Assembly (NCBI RefSeq): GCF_016765615.1
Contig: NZ_JAESWA010000024.1
Coordinates: 1 to 64,000, forward strand
DNA length: 64,000 nt
Origin: Clostridium paridis
GTDB taxonomy: Bacteria > Bacillota > Clostridia > Clostridiales > Clostridiaceae
Reading direction: 5' to 3'
Positions within the stretch are counted from its first letter, which is position 1. Each line of letters starts with the position of its first letter. Made by a program: the position numbers and the translations under genes. A model generated the notes under the pieces. That model was not told the origin of the DNA, searched no databases, and saw only the letters and a list, made by a program, of their open reading frames with translations. Of this stretch, positions 18,546-29,197 are shown in pieces.

Positions 18546-20552
18546 TTAGTCTGTAACCTTTAATTCCATTATATCATAATCCTCATAAGCAATTCTTTTA
18601 TGATAACTTCTAGTTAATACTAAAATCTTGTAATTTCCAGAAGAAAATGGGATAAATCCAAAGAATGACTTTCTACTGTAAGCTTGCTTTCTTACCCAAT
18701 TGCCTTTATTCATTAGATAGAATTCATAACATACTTCTTTTCCACCCTGGCATTCAACCTTAAATGTGATTTCTTCTTTTGCCTTAAAATCCTTCTTATC
18801 ACAAATAATTTTAGTTCCTATTATTGGTGGTGCTTCATTTATATATATATGAAACTCTTTCTTAGTATCAAACTCTTCTTTACATTGAACATTTTTAGCA
18901 TAAATTTCAAAAGTATACTTTCCTGGAATCTTAGGGCTAAACTTAAATTTCTTATTTTTAACAAATTCAGTTTCTTCTACTAATTGCCCATTTATTTTTA
19001 TAACATACTTTATTAATGTTTCATCTGTATTTTGAGCGATGGTTTCTAATTCAATATCATCTCCAACTGTGTGATATTCTTTAGCTGGAAGTAATATATA
19101 ATCTACTTTTCCTGGCAAATAATCCATTACATCAAAATACACTATATTATGAGTATCGTATTCTTTTGATGAATATTTATCCTTAATTCGAATTTCTAAT
19201 TCATATTCTCCAGATTTTTCTGGAGTAAAGTTCACCCAATTATTATTTCCATAATTAACTCGTTCAATTTCCTTCTTGTCCTTATATACTATAAATGAAT
19301 ATTTAAGTGAAGATCCTCCTTCAGCCATTACCTTTATATTTACAGGTTCTCCAACAAGATAATCACTTTCTTTGTCTAAAACTACGTCCATAATTTTAAT
19401 TACTTGTGAACTCTTTTTATCTATATAATATTCTATTGTCTTTGAAGCTTCATATTCCCCTTTATAAGTTATATCTTTTACATATAAAGTTATTTTATAT
19501 TCTCCCTGAAAATTAGTTTTCCAAAGATATGTGGAATTACGAATATATCCACTATCTTCACCATAATTCCCGTCTATTTTAAATCTATATAATACTTTTC
19601 TTCCACCTTCAACAAAAGCTCTCAAAAGTATCGACGTTCCAGAAATTTGAGGAGATGCTAAATCAGTCGTAAACTCCTTTATAATAATAGGGTTATATGG
19701 TTTAACATTATATACCATAAGTGCTCTATCATCATATTCTTTATTAGAATATATATCCTTAGCCAAACATAGGATTTTATATTCTCCTGGTTCCTGCTCA
19801 GAAAAGGTCACCAATGTTTTAGAGGAATAATCTTGAACACAAATAGCTTTACCTTCTTTATCTATTTTTACAAACTTATAAAGAACTGATGAACTTTCTG
19901 GACTTGACGCTTCTACCTGGAATATTAATTCTTCATCACATAATAAATCTTCTGTTAAGCATTTAAAATTTATTATCTCTATGGAACCACGTTCAATTAC
20001 TTTATACTTAACTGAATAATAATCATCGAAACTATTTTCAGATGATGGTTCCTTACACTCAACTAAAATTTCTTGCTTTCCTGCTTCCACAGCTGTAAAG
20101 ATTAGTTTATTGTCTGTTCCATAATCCTTTATAAGTTCCCAGCCTCTCTCACCATTTTTCCAATATCTAAAAAGCACTGGACTTTTTGATGTTTCTACTT
20201 CGATTATTAATTTTTCCCCAATAGTTAATTCTTCTGCACTTACATATGTGTTTTTAATTAACTTTTCCACTTCATCTCCAACTACTATTTCACCCTTACA
20301 CATGAAATCAAAAGGCTTTATAGATTCCTTTTGTTTTCCTTGAATCATTATAATATAATTACCTTCTTCATGAGCTGTCCAATTATAAAGTGTATCCTCT
20401 GAAAAATCTTTTAACGTTGTCCAAATTCCTTGATAGCCAAGCATAAATTTATATTCTAAATCTTTATTAGTATTATTCTCAACCCTAATTTCTATAGATT
20501 CCTCTTTATTTATAGGATTAACTCTATTAAATTTTAATAAGATCTCATCCAT
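18546..20552 (-). CDS. Seven-repeat triple-tyrosine-motif (Y_Y_Y-like) protein
   Basis: 668 aa made almost wholly of seven Ig-like repeats of about 90-95 residues. Each has a YRF/YKF strand, a central aromatic segment and GEYKI..KD...KEYD...Y near its end (for example GEYKITLYVKD, GEYELEIRIKD, GKYTFEIYAKN). This is the triple-tyrosine pattern. There is no signal peptide, membrane segment or sortase motif, so export is unclear. Function unknown; binding to glycans or cell-wall polymers is possible. It lies just upstream of the transglycosylase (41 bp) and is probably cotranscribed. Confidence 0.8.
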   Translation of the reverse strand: MDEILLKFNRVNPINKEESIEIRVENNTNKDLEYKFMLGYQGIWTTLKDFSEDTLYNWTAHEEGNYIIMIQGKQKESIKPFDFMCKGEIVVGDEVEKLIKNTYVSAEELTIGEKLIIEVETSKSPVLFRYWKNGERGWELIKDYGTDNKLIFTAVEAGKQEILVECKEPSSENSFDDYYSVKYKVIERGSIEIINFKCLTEDLLCDEELIFQVEASSPESSSVLYKFVKIDKEGKAICVQDYSSKTLVTFSEQEPGEYKILCLAKDIYSNKEYDDRALMVYNVKPYNPIIIKEFTTDLASPQISGTSILLRAFVEGGRKVLYRFKIDGNYGEDSGYIRNSTYLWKTNFQGEYKITLYVKDITYKGEYEASKTIEYYIDKKSSQVIKIMDVVLDKESDYLVGEPVNIKVMAEGGSSLKYSFIVYKDKKEIERVNYGNNNWVNFTPEKSGEYELEIRIKDKYSSKEYDTHNIVYFDVMDYLPGKVDYILLPAKEYHTVGDDIELETIAQNTDETLIKYVIKINGQLVEETEFVKNKKFKFSPKIPGKYTFEIYAKNVQCKEEFDTKKEFHIYINEAPPIIGTKIICDKKDFKAKEEITFKVECQGGKEVCYEFYLMNKGNWVRKQAYSRKSFFGFIPFSSGNYKILVLTRSYHKRIAYEDYDIMELKVTD

Positions 20553-20687
20553 AGCCCAAAACCTCTCTTATTTACACCATCTATTATTCCATATATACAT
20601 TGTAAATGATTTTATTGTCTATTGCTAGATAAACAAGTATATATTTTCCATTGAAAATCCACATATTTCTAACAATGATATTATAAA

Positions 20688-20717
20688 TAAAAAAAATTCG
20701 ACTATTAAGTCGAACTT
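20688..20717 (-). terminator. Terminator after pgi-yqxD
   Basis: AGTTCGACT / AGTCGAATT with a T run on the minus strand, overlapping the 3' end of the yqxD-like gene. Confidence 0.8.
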
Positions 20718-21154
20718 TCCATAACATTCTTTATTATTTTCTCTATACTTTTATATAACATTTCATCATCAACAGAAGTTCTTTTTCTGTAATTCGCAGT
20801 TTTTCCACCTGCTCTTCTTGCTTTAGCTGACAAATGTCTTTCAAAAAGCAGTCTATCAATATTTTCATTCGTATATAACATTCCATTAGGATTTATAGGG
20901 ATTCCTCCCTTACCTAATATTAATGAAGCTAAACCATAATCTTGTGTAATTACAAGATCTCCTCTTACACATTTGTTTGCTATATACATATCAACACTCT
21001 GATATCCTTTATCCAGAACAACTACTTCACCATAGCTCAATGTTATATTATGGTTTATATCACAATATAAGAAGAGGGGAATATTATATTCCCCTGCTAA
21101 CTTTTCTATTATACTTCTACCTGGACAACCATCTGCATCCACTAATATACGCAT
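20705..21154 (-). CDS. YaiI/YqxD family protein (DUF188)
   Basis: 149-aa member of the YaiI/YqxD (DUF188) family, which has a PIN-like fold and is suspected but not shown to be a nuclease. The family signatures are all there: RILVDADGCPGR at the N-terminus, VITQDYGLASLIL around residue 70, and the C-terminal RRAGGKTANYRKRT. Two bases separate it from the end of pgi, so it is co-translated with pgi. Confidence 0.9.
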   Translation of the reverse strand: MRILVDADGCPGRSIIEKLAGEYNIPLFLYCDINHNITLSYGEVVVLDKGYQSVDMYIANKCVRGDLVITQDYGLASLILGKGGIPINPNGMLYTNENIDRLLFERHLSAKARRAGGKTANYRKRTSVDDEMLYKSIEKIIKNVMESST

Positions 21155-21156
21155 AA

Positions 21157-22509
21157 TTATTTCAATCTGTTTTCTAGTTCAGTTTTAAGATCTTCGAAAC
21201 CTGGTTTTCCTAAAAGTGCAAACATATTTTTCTTATATGCTTCAACACCAGGTTGATCAAATGGATTGATTCCTAATAAATATCCGCTTATTCCGCAAGC
21301 TTTTTCAAAGAAGTAAATAAGTTGTCCGAAATAATAAGCATTTAATTCTGGAACATTAACAACTAGATTTGGTACTCCTCCATCATTATGAGCTAGTACT
21401 GTTCCTTGGAATGCTTTTTTATTTACAAAGTCCATTGTATTTCCAGCAAGGAAGTTTAATCCATCAACATTTTCTGCTGATTCTTCTATAGTAACTTCTT
21501 TCTTAGCCTTTTCAACATTTATAACTGTTTCAAAAATGTTTCTTAAACCATCTTGAATATATTGTCCCATTGAGTGTAAATCAGTTGAGAAGTTAACTGA
21601 AGCTGGGAATATACCTTTACCATCTTTTCCTTCAGATTCTCCGTATAATTGTTTCCACCATTCACCAAAGTATTGTAAAGCTGGCTCATAGTTAACTAAT
21701 ATTTCAGTAGTTTTTCCTTTATTATATAAAGCATTTCTTGCAACTGCGTATTTGTAACAATCATTTTCTAATAAATTATCGTTGCTGTATGCTACTCTTG
21801 CATCATTAGCACCTTCCATTAATTCATCAATAGAAATTCCACTAGCAGCTATTGGTAGTAATCCTACTGCAGTTAATACTGAATATCTTCCTCCAACATC
21901 ATCAGGAATTACAAATGTTTCATAACCTTCTGCATCAGCTAAGGATTTTAATGCTCCTCTTTTAGCATCAGTTGTAGCAAAAATTCTTGATTTTGCTTCT
22001 TCTTTTCCATATTTCTTTTCCATATAGTCTTTAAATATTCTAAACGCTATAGCTGGTTCAGTAGTAGTTCCTGATTTTGATATAACATTAACACTAACAT
22101 CTAAACCTTCTATTACTTCTAAAAGTTCTGCTAAATAAGTTGAACTTATACTATTTCCAACATAGAATACTGCTGGAGCTTTTCTCACATCTTTCTTTAG
22201 CACATTAAAAAAGCTGTGGTTTAAAGCTTCAATTGTAGCTCTAGCTCCTAAGTATGAACCACCTATTCCTATAACTATTAACACATCTGAATCAGATTTT
22301 ATTTTTTCTGCAGCCTTCTTAATTCTGCTAAACTCTTCCTTGTCATAATTTTCAGGTAGATCAACCCATCCTAAAAAATCATTTCCTGCACCTGTCTTAT
22401 TATGTATGTCGCTATGTGCAGCTTTAACAGCACTACTTAAATACCCTATTTCTTTTTCTCCTAAAAATGATGCTGCTTTTGTAAGATCAAAACTTAATCC
22501 CTTCTTCAT
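21157..22509 (-). CDS. pgi: Glucose-6-phosphate isomerase
   Basis: Interconverts glucose-6-phosphate and fructose-6-phosphate in glycolysis. It is the 450-aa Gram-positive form with [12 protein letters not shown] (about residues 81-92), [14 protein letters not shown] (about 144), [14 protein letters not shown] (about 206) and the catalytic Glu region [16 protein letters not shown] (about 287). Spacing to yqxD is 2 bp. Confidence 0.96.
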   Translation of the reverse strand: MKKGLSFDLTKAASFLGEKEIGYLSSAVKAAHSDIHNKTGAGNDFLGWVDLPENYDKEEFSRIKKAAEKIKSDSDVLIVIGIGGSYLGARATIEALNHSFFNVLKKDVRKAPAVFYVGNSISSTYLAELLEVIEGLDVSVNVISKSGTTTEPAIAFRIFKDYMEKKYGKEEAKSRIFATTDAKRGALKSLADAEGYETFVIPDDVGGRYSVLTAVGLLPIAASGISIDELMEGANDARVAYSNDNLLENDCYKYAVARNALYNKGKTTEILVNYEPALQYFGEWWKQLYGESEGKDGKGIFPASVNFSTDLHSMGQYIQDGLRNIFETVINVEKAKKEVTIEESAENVDGLNFLAGNTMDFVNKKAFQGTVLAHNDGGVPNLVVNVPELNAYYFGQLIYFFEKACGISGYLLGINPFDQPGVEAYKKNMFALLGKPGFEDLKTELENRLK

Positions 22510-22687
22510 TTCTTACCTCCGAAACATATTATATTTTCATTCCACTCTAAATTATAGCACATAATTAACCAGTTATGTATAACACAGTGGCATATTTTGT
22601 TTTTGTTTATTAAACAACTTTCTATTTCTCTATTTTTATTTTACTCTAGTTTTACAATATTATTTTCATGAATTATTTCAAGAAAGC

Positions 22688-23089
22688 TTAATTTATCACT
22701 TCTTTAGTCATATTTAAATCAACTTTAAGTATATGGTTTTGAATCCAATCAATAACAAAATTAATTAAATCTAATAGTGATTTTTCTTGATCTTTATCAA
22801 TTTTGCTAAAATCAATTCCGTTAATATCTTTCATTAAATCATCATGTTCAACTTTATGTGATAAAAACTTTTTATAATTATTTTTAATCATAAAAGCCTC
22901 TTCTTCACCGAAATGATATTCAGTATAATCTTTAAGTTCATTAATAATTTCCACTATTCTATCGAACTTGTCCACAATAAAATCATTTTTATAAACATCA
23001 TACGCCATTCCTGCTATTTCGAACAATCTCTTATGTTGCTCATCAATAAAATCCACACCAGTATAGTATTCATCCTTCCAATTAAACAT
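22688..23089 (-). CDS. Bacteriohemerythrin
   Basis: 133-aa four-helix O2-binding protein with a di-iron site. The ligand pattern is complete: DEQHKRLFE (first His), TEYHFGEEEAFM (His and Glu), HKVEHDDLM (two His), and NHILKVDLN (His and Asp) near the C-terminus. In anaerobes these proteins are taken to sense or scavenge oxygen. Single gene with a GGGGG-type ribosome site. Confidence 0.93.
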   Translation of the reverse strand: MFNWKDEYYTGVDFIDEQHKRLFEIAGMAYDVYKNDFIVDKFDRIVEIINELKDYTEYHFGEEEAFMIKNNYKKFLSHKVEHDDLMKDINGIDFSKIDKDQEKSLLDLINFVIDWIQNHILKVDLNMTKEVIN

Positions 23090-23223
23090 TAAAAAACCCC
23101 CTCTTTTTCCCTATTGAGGAAATTATACACCAAAGATATTTAATGTTCAATAATTTACATATTTCAGCAAATATTTTAACAAATTCTTAATTTAAAAATT
23201 CCTTCATTTATTATAGCTTATAA

Positions 23224-23256
23224 AAGCTAAGTTGTTATTTTCTAGCAACTTAGCTT
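23224..23256 (-). terminator. Terminator of the methyltransferase-like gene
   Basis: AAGCTAAGTTG / CAACTTAGCTT stem followed by TTAT on the minus strand. Confidence 0.75.
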
Positions 23257-23275
23257 AATTTCAATTTAAAGCAAT

Positions 23276-24034
23276 TTATATTCTTGTTTTAAGTCTAATA
23301 TTATCTATTGACTCAAAATCATTTCTTCTCATACTATCCTTTATGTCTTCAATATTTTTTCTTAGCTTTAGAACATAGTAATAAACGAAATTTCTTTTTT
23401 GAAAAAAGCTCCACTCAGATATAAATTGTTGACTTAATGCCATCTCTCTATATACTGAATCTATTTCTTCAAAACTAAGTTTATCTGGCGAATCAGTTTT
23501 ATAAAATTCTCTTCTTTTATCCAGCTGTATATCATTAAATAAATATGGATATTCAGTCTTAATATTATCATCTATTTTTGGTATTACATTAGCAATAACT
23601 ATTGAGCTCTCGTCACATAAGTTAAACATTTTAGGAAACAAAGAAAAATGTTCACAGTAATCTCCATATGTTGACATAGGATTATCTATAACGATTAAGC
23701 TATATTTATTTCTACATCTTTCAATTTCTTTGTATGAATCTACAATTTTTACAGTAGCAAAAGGAAAGTTTCTTTTTAGAGGTCCCTGACAACTAGAATC
23801 CATTTCCCATACCTCTAAAGAATTTACCTTATATCCATAATCTATAGTATGCCACTCACCATTTTTTCCAAAAACCTCTAAGGCATTTAACTCTTTGAGG
23901 TTTATATCATTATCTTGTAGTTTAGTAATAACTCCTTCCATTGGCCTTGATTTCATAAATGTATATACTCTATGTTTTATATGAGGAGGCATTTTATACC
24001 ACACATTTTTTATAGGTTCTTTTACGCTTAGCAT
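23276..24034 (-). CDS. Methyltransferase-like protein of unknown substrate
   Basis: 252 aa. A weak Rossmann pattern is visible: LKELNALEVFGKNGEW (motif I-like, about residues 46-61), then LEVWEMD ending an acidic beta-strand (about 73), and YSLIVIDNPMSTYG (motif IV-like, about 112-125). The C-terminal third is helical and basic. No clear GxGxG loop is present, so AdoMet binding is uncertain. Such proteins often modify surface glycans, but nothing adjacent shows that. It stands alone between bacteriohemerythrin and the GC-rich aminotransferase. Confidence 0.5.
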   Translation of the reverse strand: MLSVKEPIKNVWYKMPPHIKHRVYTFMKSRPMEGVITKLQDNDINLKELNALEVFGKNGEWHTIDYGYKVNSLEVWEMDSSCQGPLKRNFPFATVKIVDSYKEIERCRNKYSLIVIDNPMSTYGDYCEHFSLFPKMFNLCDESSIVIANVIPKIDDNIKTEYPYLFNDIQLDKRREFYKTDSPDKLSFEEIDSVYREMALSQQFISEWSFFQKRNFVYYYVLKLRKNIEDIKDSMRRNDFESIDNIRLKTRI

Positions 24035-24186
24035 ATATGTATCACTCTTTCTTAAAATTTATAATATAATTTTTTCCAGTAATACATAAATTTATTCACC
24101 AAATATTTGGTATCTCGTTAAGCTTTACTCTCTGTAACAAATATCTCACAGTCTCCAATTACTATAAGATTATACCCCTTCTCCGG

Positions 24187-24210
24187 AAGTGGTAAAACCA
24201 CTTTGTCTTT
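24187..24210 (+). terminator. Possible orphan hairpin in the 24035-24401 gap
   Basis: AAGTGGT-aaa-ACCACTT followed by TGTCTTT. No upstream plus-strand gene is apparent, so it may be a remnant or the end of an unseen transcript. The rest of this 367-bp gap is AT-rich with no other clear signals. Confidence 0.35.
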
Positions 24211-24401
24211 GATTCAAATATACATTCTTATGGCAAGATGATTAAATTGTGTTATTTAAAACATAATAGAATCATTTTATAATCAGAATAACCTATCTTT
24301 ACATTTGATAGATGCTTCCCTTATTAATACTACCATCGGGGTGCCATTTCTTTCATACGAAGCATATTATAAAACAGTATGTATCAAAGGAGTGTACTTT
24401 T

Positions 24402-25676
24402 ATGATATCCAATCTACGGAACTATTTTTTTGGAACCGACACTCTGATAAACACCCACTGTGGCCTTACAAACAGGGTGTATTTAAATAATGCAGCGACT
24501 CCTTTAGTGGCTAAGCCAGCCATTCAAGAGTTATACGAAACCCTTCCTATTTATTCATATGGCAATGAACCCAACGATTTATCAGCTAAGCTTACATCAA
24601 AATATAACGAAGTCAGAGATATAGTAATGAACTTTATTGGTGCCGATTCCTCTCTAGATACTGTAATCTACACCGCCAACACAACCTCAGCCATTAACAT
24701 TCTCAGCCAGGTTTATTATGAGCACGACCCAGATAAAGTCATCTTGGCGACAAAGATGGAGCATATGGCCAACTATCTGCCCTTCAGAGAAAAGATGAAG
24801 ACTCTGCTTGTGGGTCTTACACCGGAGGGGAACGTTGATATGAACGACTATGCCGCCAAGCTGGAACAGTACAGTGGTCAGATTAAGTTGGTAACTGTAA
24901 TTGGGGCGTCTAACATAACGGGGATAATTCCCCCATTTCATGATATGGCTAAAATAGCTCATAGTCACGGAGCTAAAATACTTGTTGACGCAGTACAGCT
25001 TGTACAGCACAAAGCCTTTACCATGAAGCCTCACACTGATGCCTCCCACATTGATTTTGTGTCCTTTGATGGCCATAAGTTTTATACAGGGCAATCCGGT
25101 GGAGTTCTGGTAGGAGACAAAGCATTTTTAGATCAATATAAACCACTGATGTACGGAGCCGGTATTACTGAGTTTGTAAGTAGTTCAAAAATCATATATA
25201 AGGATTCTCCAGAAAGGTATGAGGCAGGATACCCAGACTTCCTTGGCGTCATCTCTTTTGGAGCTGCAATCCGTTTTCTACAGAATATTGGTATGAAGAA
25301 TGTTGAAGAATGGGAACGAGGACTATACCAATACCTTATTAGACGCTTAAGCCAAATCCCGAACCTGATTCTGTATGGAGATGTATATAACAATACACGA
25401 ACCCCGTTTGCATCATTCAATATTAGGGACATGTCATACCATACCCTTGCACACTTGCTTGGATATGTATATGGCATTGATATAGCATCAGGGACAAATG
25501 GGTCTAATCTATATGTACAAAATCTACTTGGGCTTACGGATGAACAGGCATTATCTTTATACCGAAGCGGTGAAGAGTATGGTATTGTACGAGCTTCAAT
25601 CGGACTGTTTAACAACTATGACGATATCGACCGTCTGGCTGATGCATTGTTCTGCATATCATCACAGCAGCTCTGA
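24402..25676 (+). CDS. PLP-dependent class V aminotransferase, GC-rich, probably acquired
   Basis: Cysteine-desulfurase-like fold of 424 aa. Visible motifs are VYLNNAATPL near the N-terminus, TANTTSAINIL, VTVIGASNITG, ILVDAVQLVQH, and SFDGHKFYTGQSGG with the PLP-binding Lys. Where SufS has R[ST]GHHC, this protein reads DIASGTNGSN, so the substrate-binding Arg and the catalytic Cys are both missing; desulfurase activity is unlikely. The start at ATG 24402 follows AAAGGAG by 9 bp. Base composition is near 45-50% GC against roughly 27-30% around it, with much C/G-ending codon use. No mobility gene is adjacent. Substrate unknown. Confidence 0.85.
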   Translation: MISNLRNYFFGTDTLINTHCGLTNRVYLNNAATPLVAKPAIQELYETLPIYSYGNEPNDLSAKLTSKYNEVRDIVMNFIGADSSLDTVIYTANTTSAINILSQVYYEHDPDKVILATKMEHMANYLPFREKMKTLLVGLTPEGNVDMNDYAAKLEQYSGQIKLVTVIGASNITGIIPPFHDMAKIAHSHGAKILVDAVQLVQHKAFTMKPHTDASHIDFVSFDGHKFYTGQSGGVLVGDKAFLDQYKPLMYGAGITEFVSSSKIIYKDSPERYEAGYPDFLGVISFGAAIRFLQNIGMKNVEEWERGLYQYLIRRLSQIPNLILYGDVYNNTRTPFASFNIRDMSYHTLAHLLGYVYGIDIASGTNGSNLYVQNLLGLTDEQALSLYRSGEEYGIVRASIGLFNNYDDIDRLADALFCISSQQL

Positions 25677-25765
25677 TTTCAATATTTAATATACGCAACT
25701 CATAAAATTAATAATCTGAGTAAAGTAGTATATACTTTCAAAAGCTCAAATTTGATTCTTAACAT

Positions 25766-25803
25766 AAAAAAACAGCAAACTCTTATTTTATAAGAGTTTG
25801 CTG
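25766..25803 (-). terminator. Terminator after guaA
   Basis: CAGCAAACTCTTA / TAAGAGTTTGCTG stem with seven T on the minus strand. Confidence 0.9.
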
Positions 25804-25815
25804 ACCTTCTTTAAT

Positions 25816-27348
25816 TTATTCCCACTCAATAGTTGCTGGTGGTTTAGAAGTTACATCATAAACAATTCTGTTTACTCCTTTAACTTCATTAACTATTCTT
25901 CTTGATACTTTATCTAATACTTCATATGGTATATGTGCCCAATTTGAAGTCATTCCATCAGAAGAGGTTACTGCTCTTAATGCTATTGTATGACAATATG
26001 TTCTTTCATCTCCCATTACTCCAACAGACTGGATATTAGGTAGGCAAGCAAAGTATTGCCATATTTCACTTTCAAGGCCAGCTAACGCTACTTCTTCTCT
26101 AAATATAGCATCTGCCTCTCTTGTTATCTTAAGTTTTTCCTCAGTTACTTCTCCAAGTACTCTTATTGCAAGTCCTGGTCCTGGGAATGGCTGTCTCCAA
26201 ACTAAATGATGTGGTATTCCTAGTTCTTCTCCTACAGCTCTAACTTCATCTTTAAATAGTTCTCTTAATGGTTCAATTAAACTAAATTCAATATCCTCAG
26301 GAAGTCCACCTACATTATGGTGACTTTTAATTACAGCTGATGTTCCAGTTCCGCTCTCTACAACGTCTGGATAGATAGTACCTTGTACTAGGTATTCTAT
26401 TTCACCTAGTTTATTAGCTTCTTCTTCAAAAACTCTTATGAATTCTTCTCCTATTATCTTTCTCTTTGTTTCAGGATCAGATACTCCTTTTAGTTTTCCT
26501 AAGAATCTATCTTGAGCATTTACTCTTATAAGATTCATATCGAAACCATCTCTAAATATTTGTTCAACTTGATCGCCTTCATCTTTTCTTAAAAGACCAT
26601 GATCTACAAATACACAGGTTAATTGCTTTCCAACAGCTTTATGTACTAAAACTGCTGCAACTGAAGAATCTACTCCACCTGAAAGAGCACATAATAATTT
26701 CTTATCTCCAACTTTTTCTCTGATTTCTTTGATTTTCTCTTCTGCAAAAGATGCCATTGACCATGACTTTGATAAATTACATACTTCATATAAGAAGTTT
26801 TCCAATAACTTTTTACCGAAAGGTGTATGTTCAACTTCTGGATGGAATTGCACTCCATATAAAGCTCTTTCTTCGTTTTCCATAGCTGCTACTGGACATA
26901 CTTCTGTATGAGCAGTTACTCTAAATCCAGCTGGAGCTTTTGCTACATAATCTGTATGGCTCATCCAACATGTTTCTTTATCATCTATTCCTTTAAATAG
27001 TTTTGAAGTTGTATCTAGATTAATTAATGTTTTTCCATATTCTCTTACTGGAGCAGTTGCAACTTCTCCACCTAATATATGAGCCATTAATTGATCTCCA
27101 TAACATATTCCAAGCACTGGAACACCTAATGAAAATATTCCTTCTTCTACCTTAGGAGTATCATCTCCGTAAACTGAATTCGGCCCACCTGTAAAGATAA
27201 TTCCTTTTGGATCTCTTTCTTTTATAGTTTCTACTGATATTGTATAAGGAATAATTTCACAGTATACACCACATTCCCTAACTCTTCTTGCTATTAACTG
27301 ATTATATTGACCACCAAAATCAACTATTAAAACTAAATCTCTGTTCAT
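25816..27348 (-). CDS. guaA: GMP synthase (glutamine-hydrolysing)
   Basis: Converts XMP to GMP with glutamine and ATP. It has an N-terminal class I glutaminase ([11 protein letters not shown] with nucleophilic Cys, QFHPEVEHT), an ATP-pyrophosphatase domain ([13 protein letters not shown] at about residue 227), and a C-terminal dimerisation domain ending [17 protein letters not shown]. Of two consecutive ATG codons, the second (27348) has the better spacing to AGGAGG. It follows guaB by 16 bp and shares its guanine riboswitch. Confidence 0.96.
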   Translation of the reverse strand: MNRDLVLIVDFGGQYNQLIARRVRECGVYCEIIPYTISVETIKERDPKGIIFTGGPNSVYGDDTPKVEEGIFSLGVPVLGICYGDQLMAHILGGEVATAPVREYGKTLINLDTTSKLFKGIDDKETCWMSHTDYVAKAPAGFRVTAHTEVCPVAAMENEERALYGVQFHPEVEHTPFGKKLLENFLYEVCNLSKSWSMASFAEEKIKEIREKVGDKKLLCALSGGVDSSVAAVLVHKAVGKQLTCVFVDHGLLRKDEGDQVEQIFRDGFDMNLIRVNAQDRFLGKLKGVSDPETKRKIIGEEFIRVFEEEANKLGEIEYLVQGTIYPDVVESGTGTSAVIKSHHNVGGLPEDIEFSLIEPLRELFKDEVRAVGEELGIPHHLVWRQPFPGPGLAIRVLGEVTEEKLKITREADAIFREEVALAGLESEIWQYFACLPNIQSVGVMGDERTYCHTIALRAVTSSDGMTSNWAHIPYEVLDKVSRRIVNEVKGVNRIVYDVTSKPPATIEWE

Positions 27349-27364
27349 CATTTCCTCCTAAAGT

Positions 27365-28864
<1,500 letters not shown>

Positions 28865-28917
28865 TTAATTCCTGCAATTCATAATATAAAATTACAGTTT
28901 TTCCTTCATTTTTAGGT

Positions 28918-28955
28918 ATAAAAAAAACACATTAACTCAGATGAAGTTAATATGT
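28918..28955 (-). terminator. Riboswitch expression-platform terminator
   Basis: The 11-bp stem ACATATTAACT / AGTTAATGTGT followed by eight T on the minus strand, between the guanine aptamer and guaB. This is the expected off-switch of a ligand-induced termination riboswitch. Confidence 0.85.
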
Positions 28956-28990
28956 TAATAGATTTCCAAATAGCATCTACATATTAATTC

Positions 28991-29055
28991 ACCCATAGTC
29001 GGAAATTTACGGTTTCCGGTAGAAACTCCTGGCCATATCCCAAGTATATACGAGC
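28991..29055 (-). promoter_or_regulatory. Guanine (purine) riboswitch aptamer upstream of guaB
   Basis: The minus strand folds as the purine aptamer: P1 GCTCGTA/TATGGGT, P2 CTTGG/CCAGG with loop GATATGG, J2/3 TTTCTACC, P3 CGG-AAA-CCG with loop GTAAATT, and J3/1 GACTATG. The base at the position equivalent to C74 of B. subtilis xpt is C, which predicts guanine rather than adenine. When guanine binds, the downstream terminator would form and lower guaB-guaA. Confidence 0.93.
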
Positions 29056-29169
29056 TAACTGTTTTCAAGTTATAAACATTATAGAATATACTTTTATGCT
29101 TGTCAACAATGAATGAATTGTTTCATTTCTAATGACTTACTGCATTTTTTTATTCTTTACATGAAAATA

Positions 29170-29197
29170 GAGCCGACTAAATCGGCCCTATTTTTTT
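29170..29197. terminator. Terminator at the end of the pilus operon
   Basis: GCCGATT/AATCGGC-type stem with T-rich flanks on both strands, directly after the stop codon of the DUF5057-type gene. Confidence 0.8.

Noticed and set aside
22609-22625. TTGTTTATTAAACAA upstream of pgi, resembling a Rex box
   Set aside because: Only 15 bp and the half-sites do not match TTGTTAA. AT-rich chance palindrome.
24687-25615. Long antisense frames inside the aminotransferase gene (135 and 160 codons)
   Set aside because: GC-rich codon use in the plus-strand gene opens the antisense frames. The sense frame has intact family motifs; the antisense frames have none.
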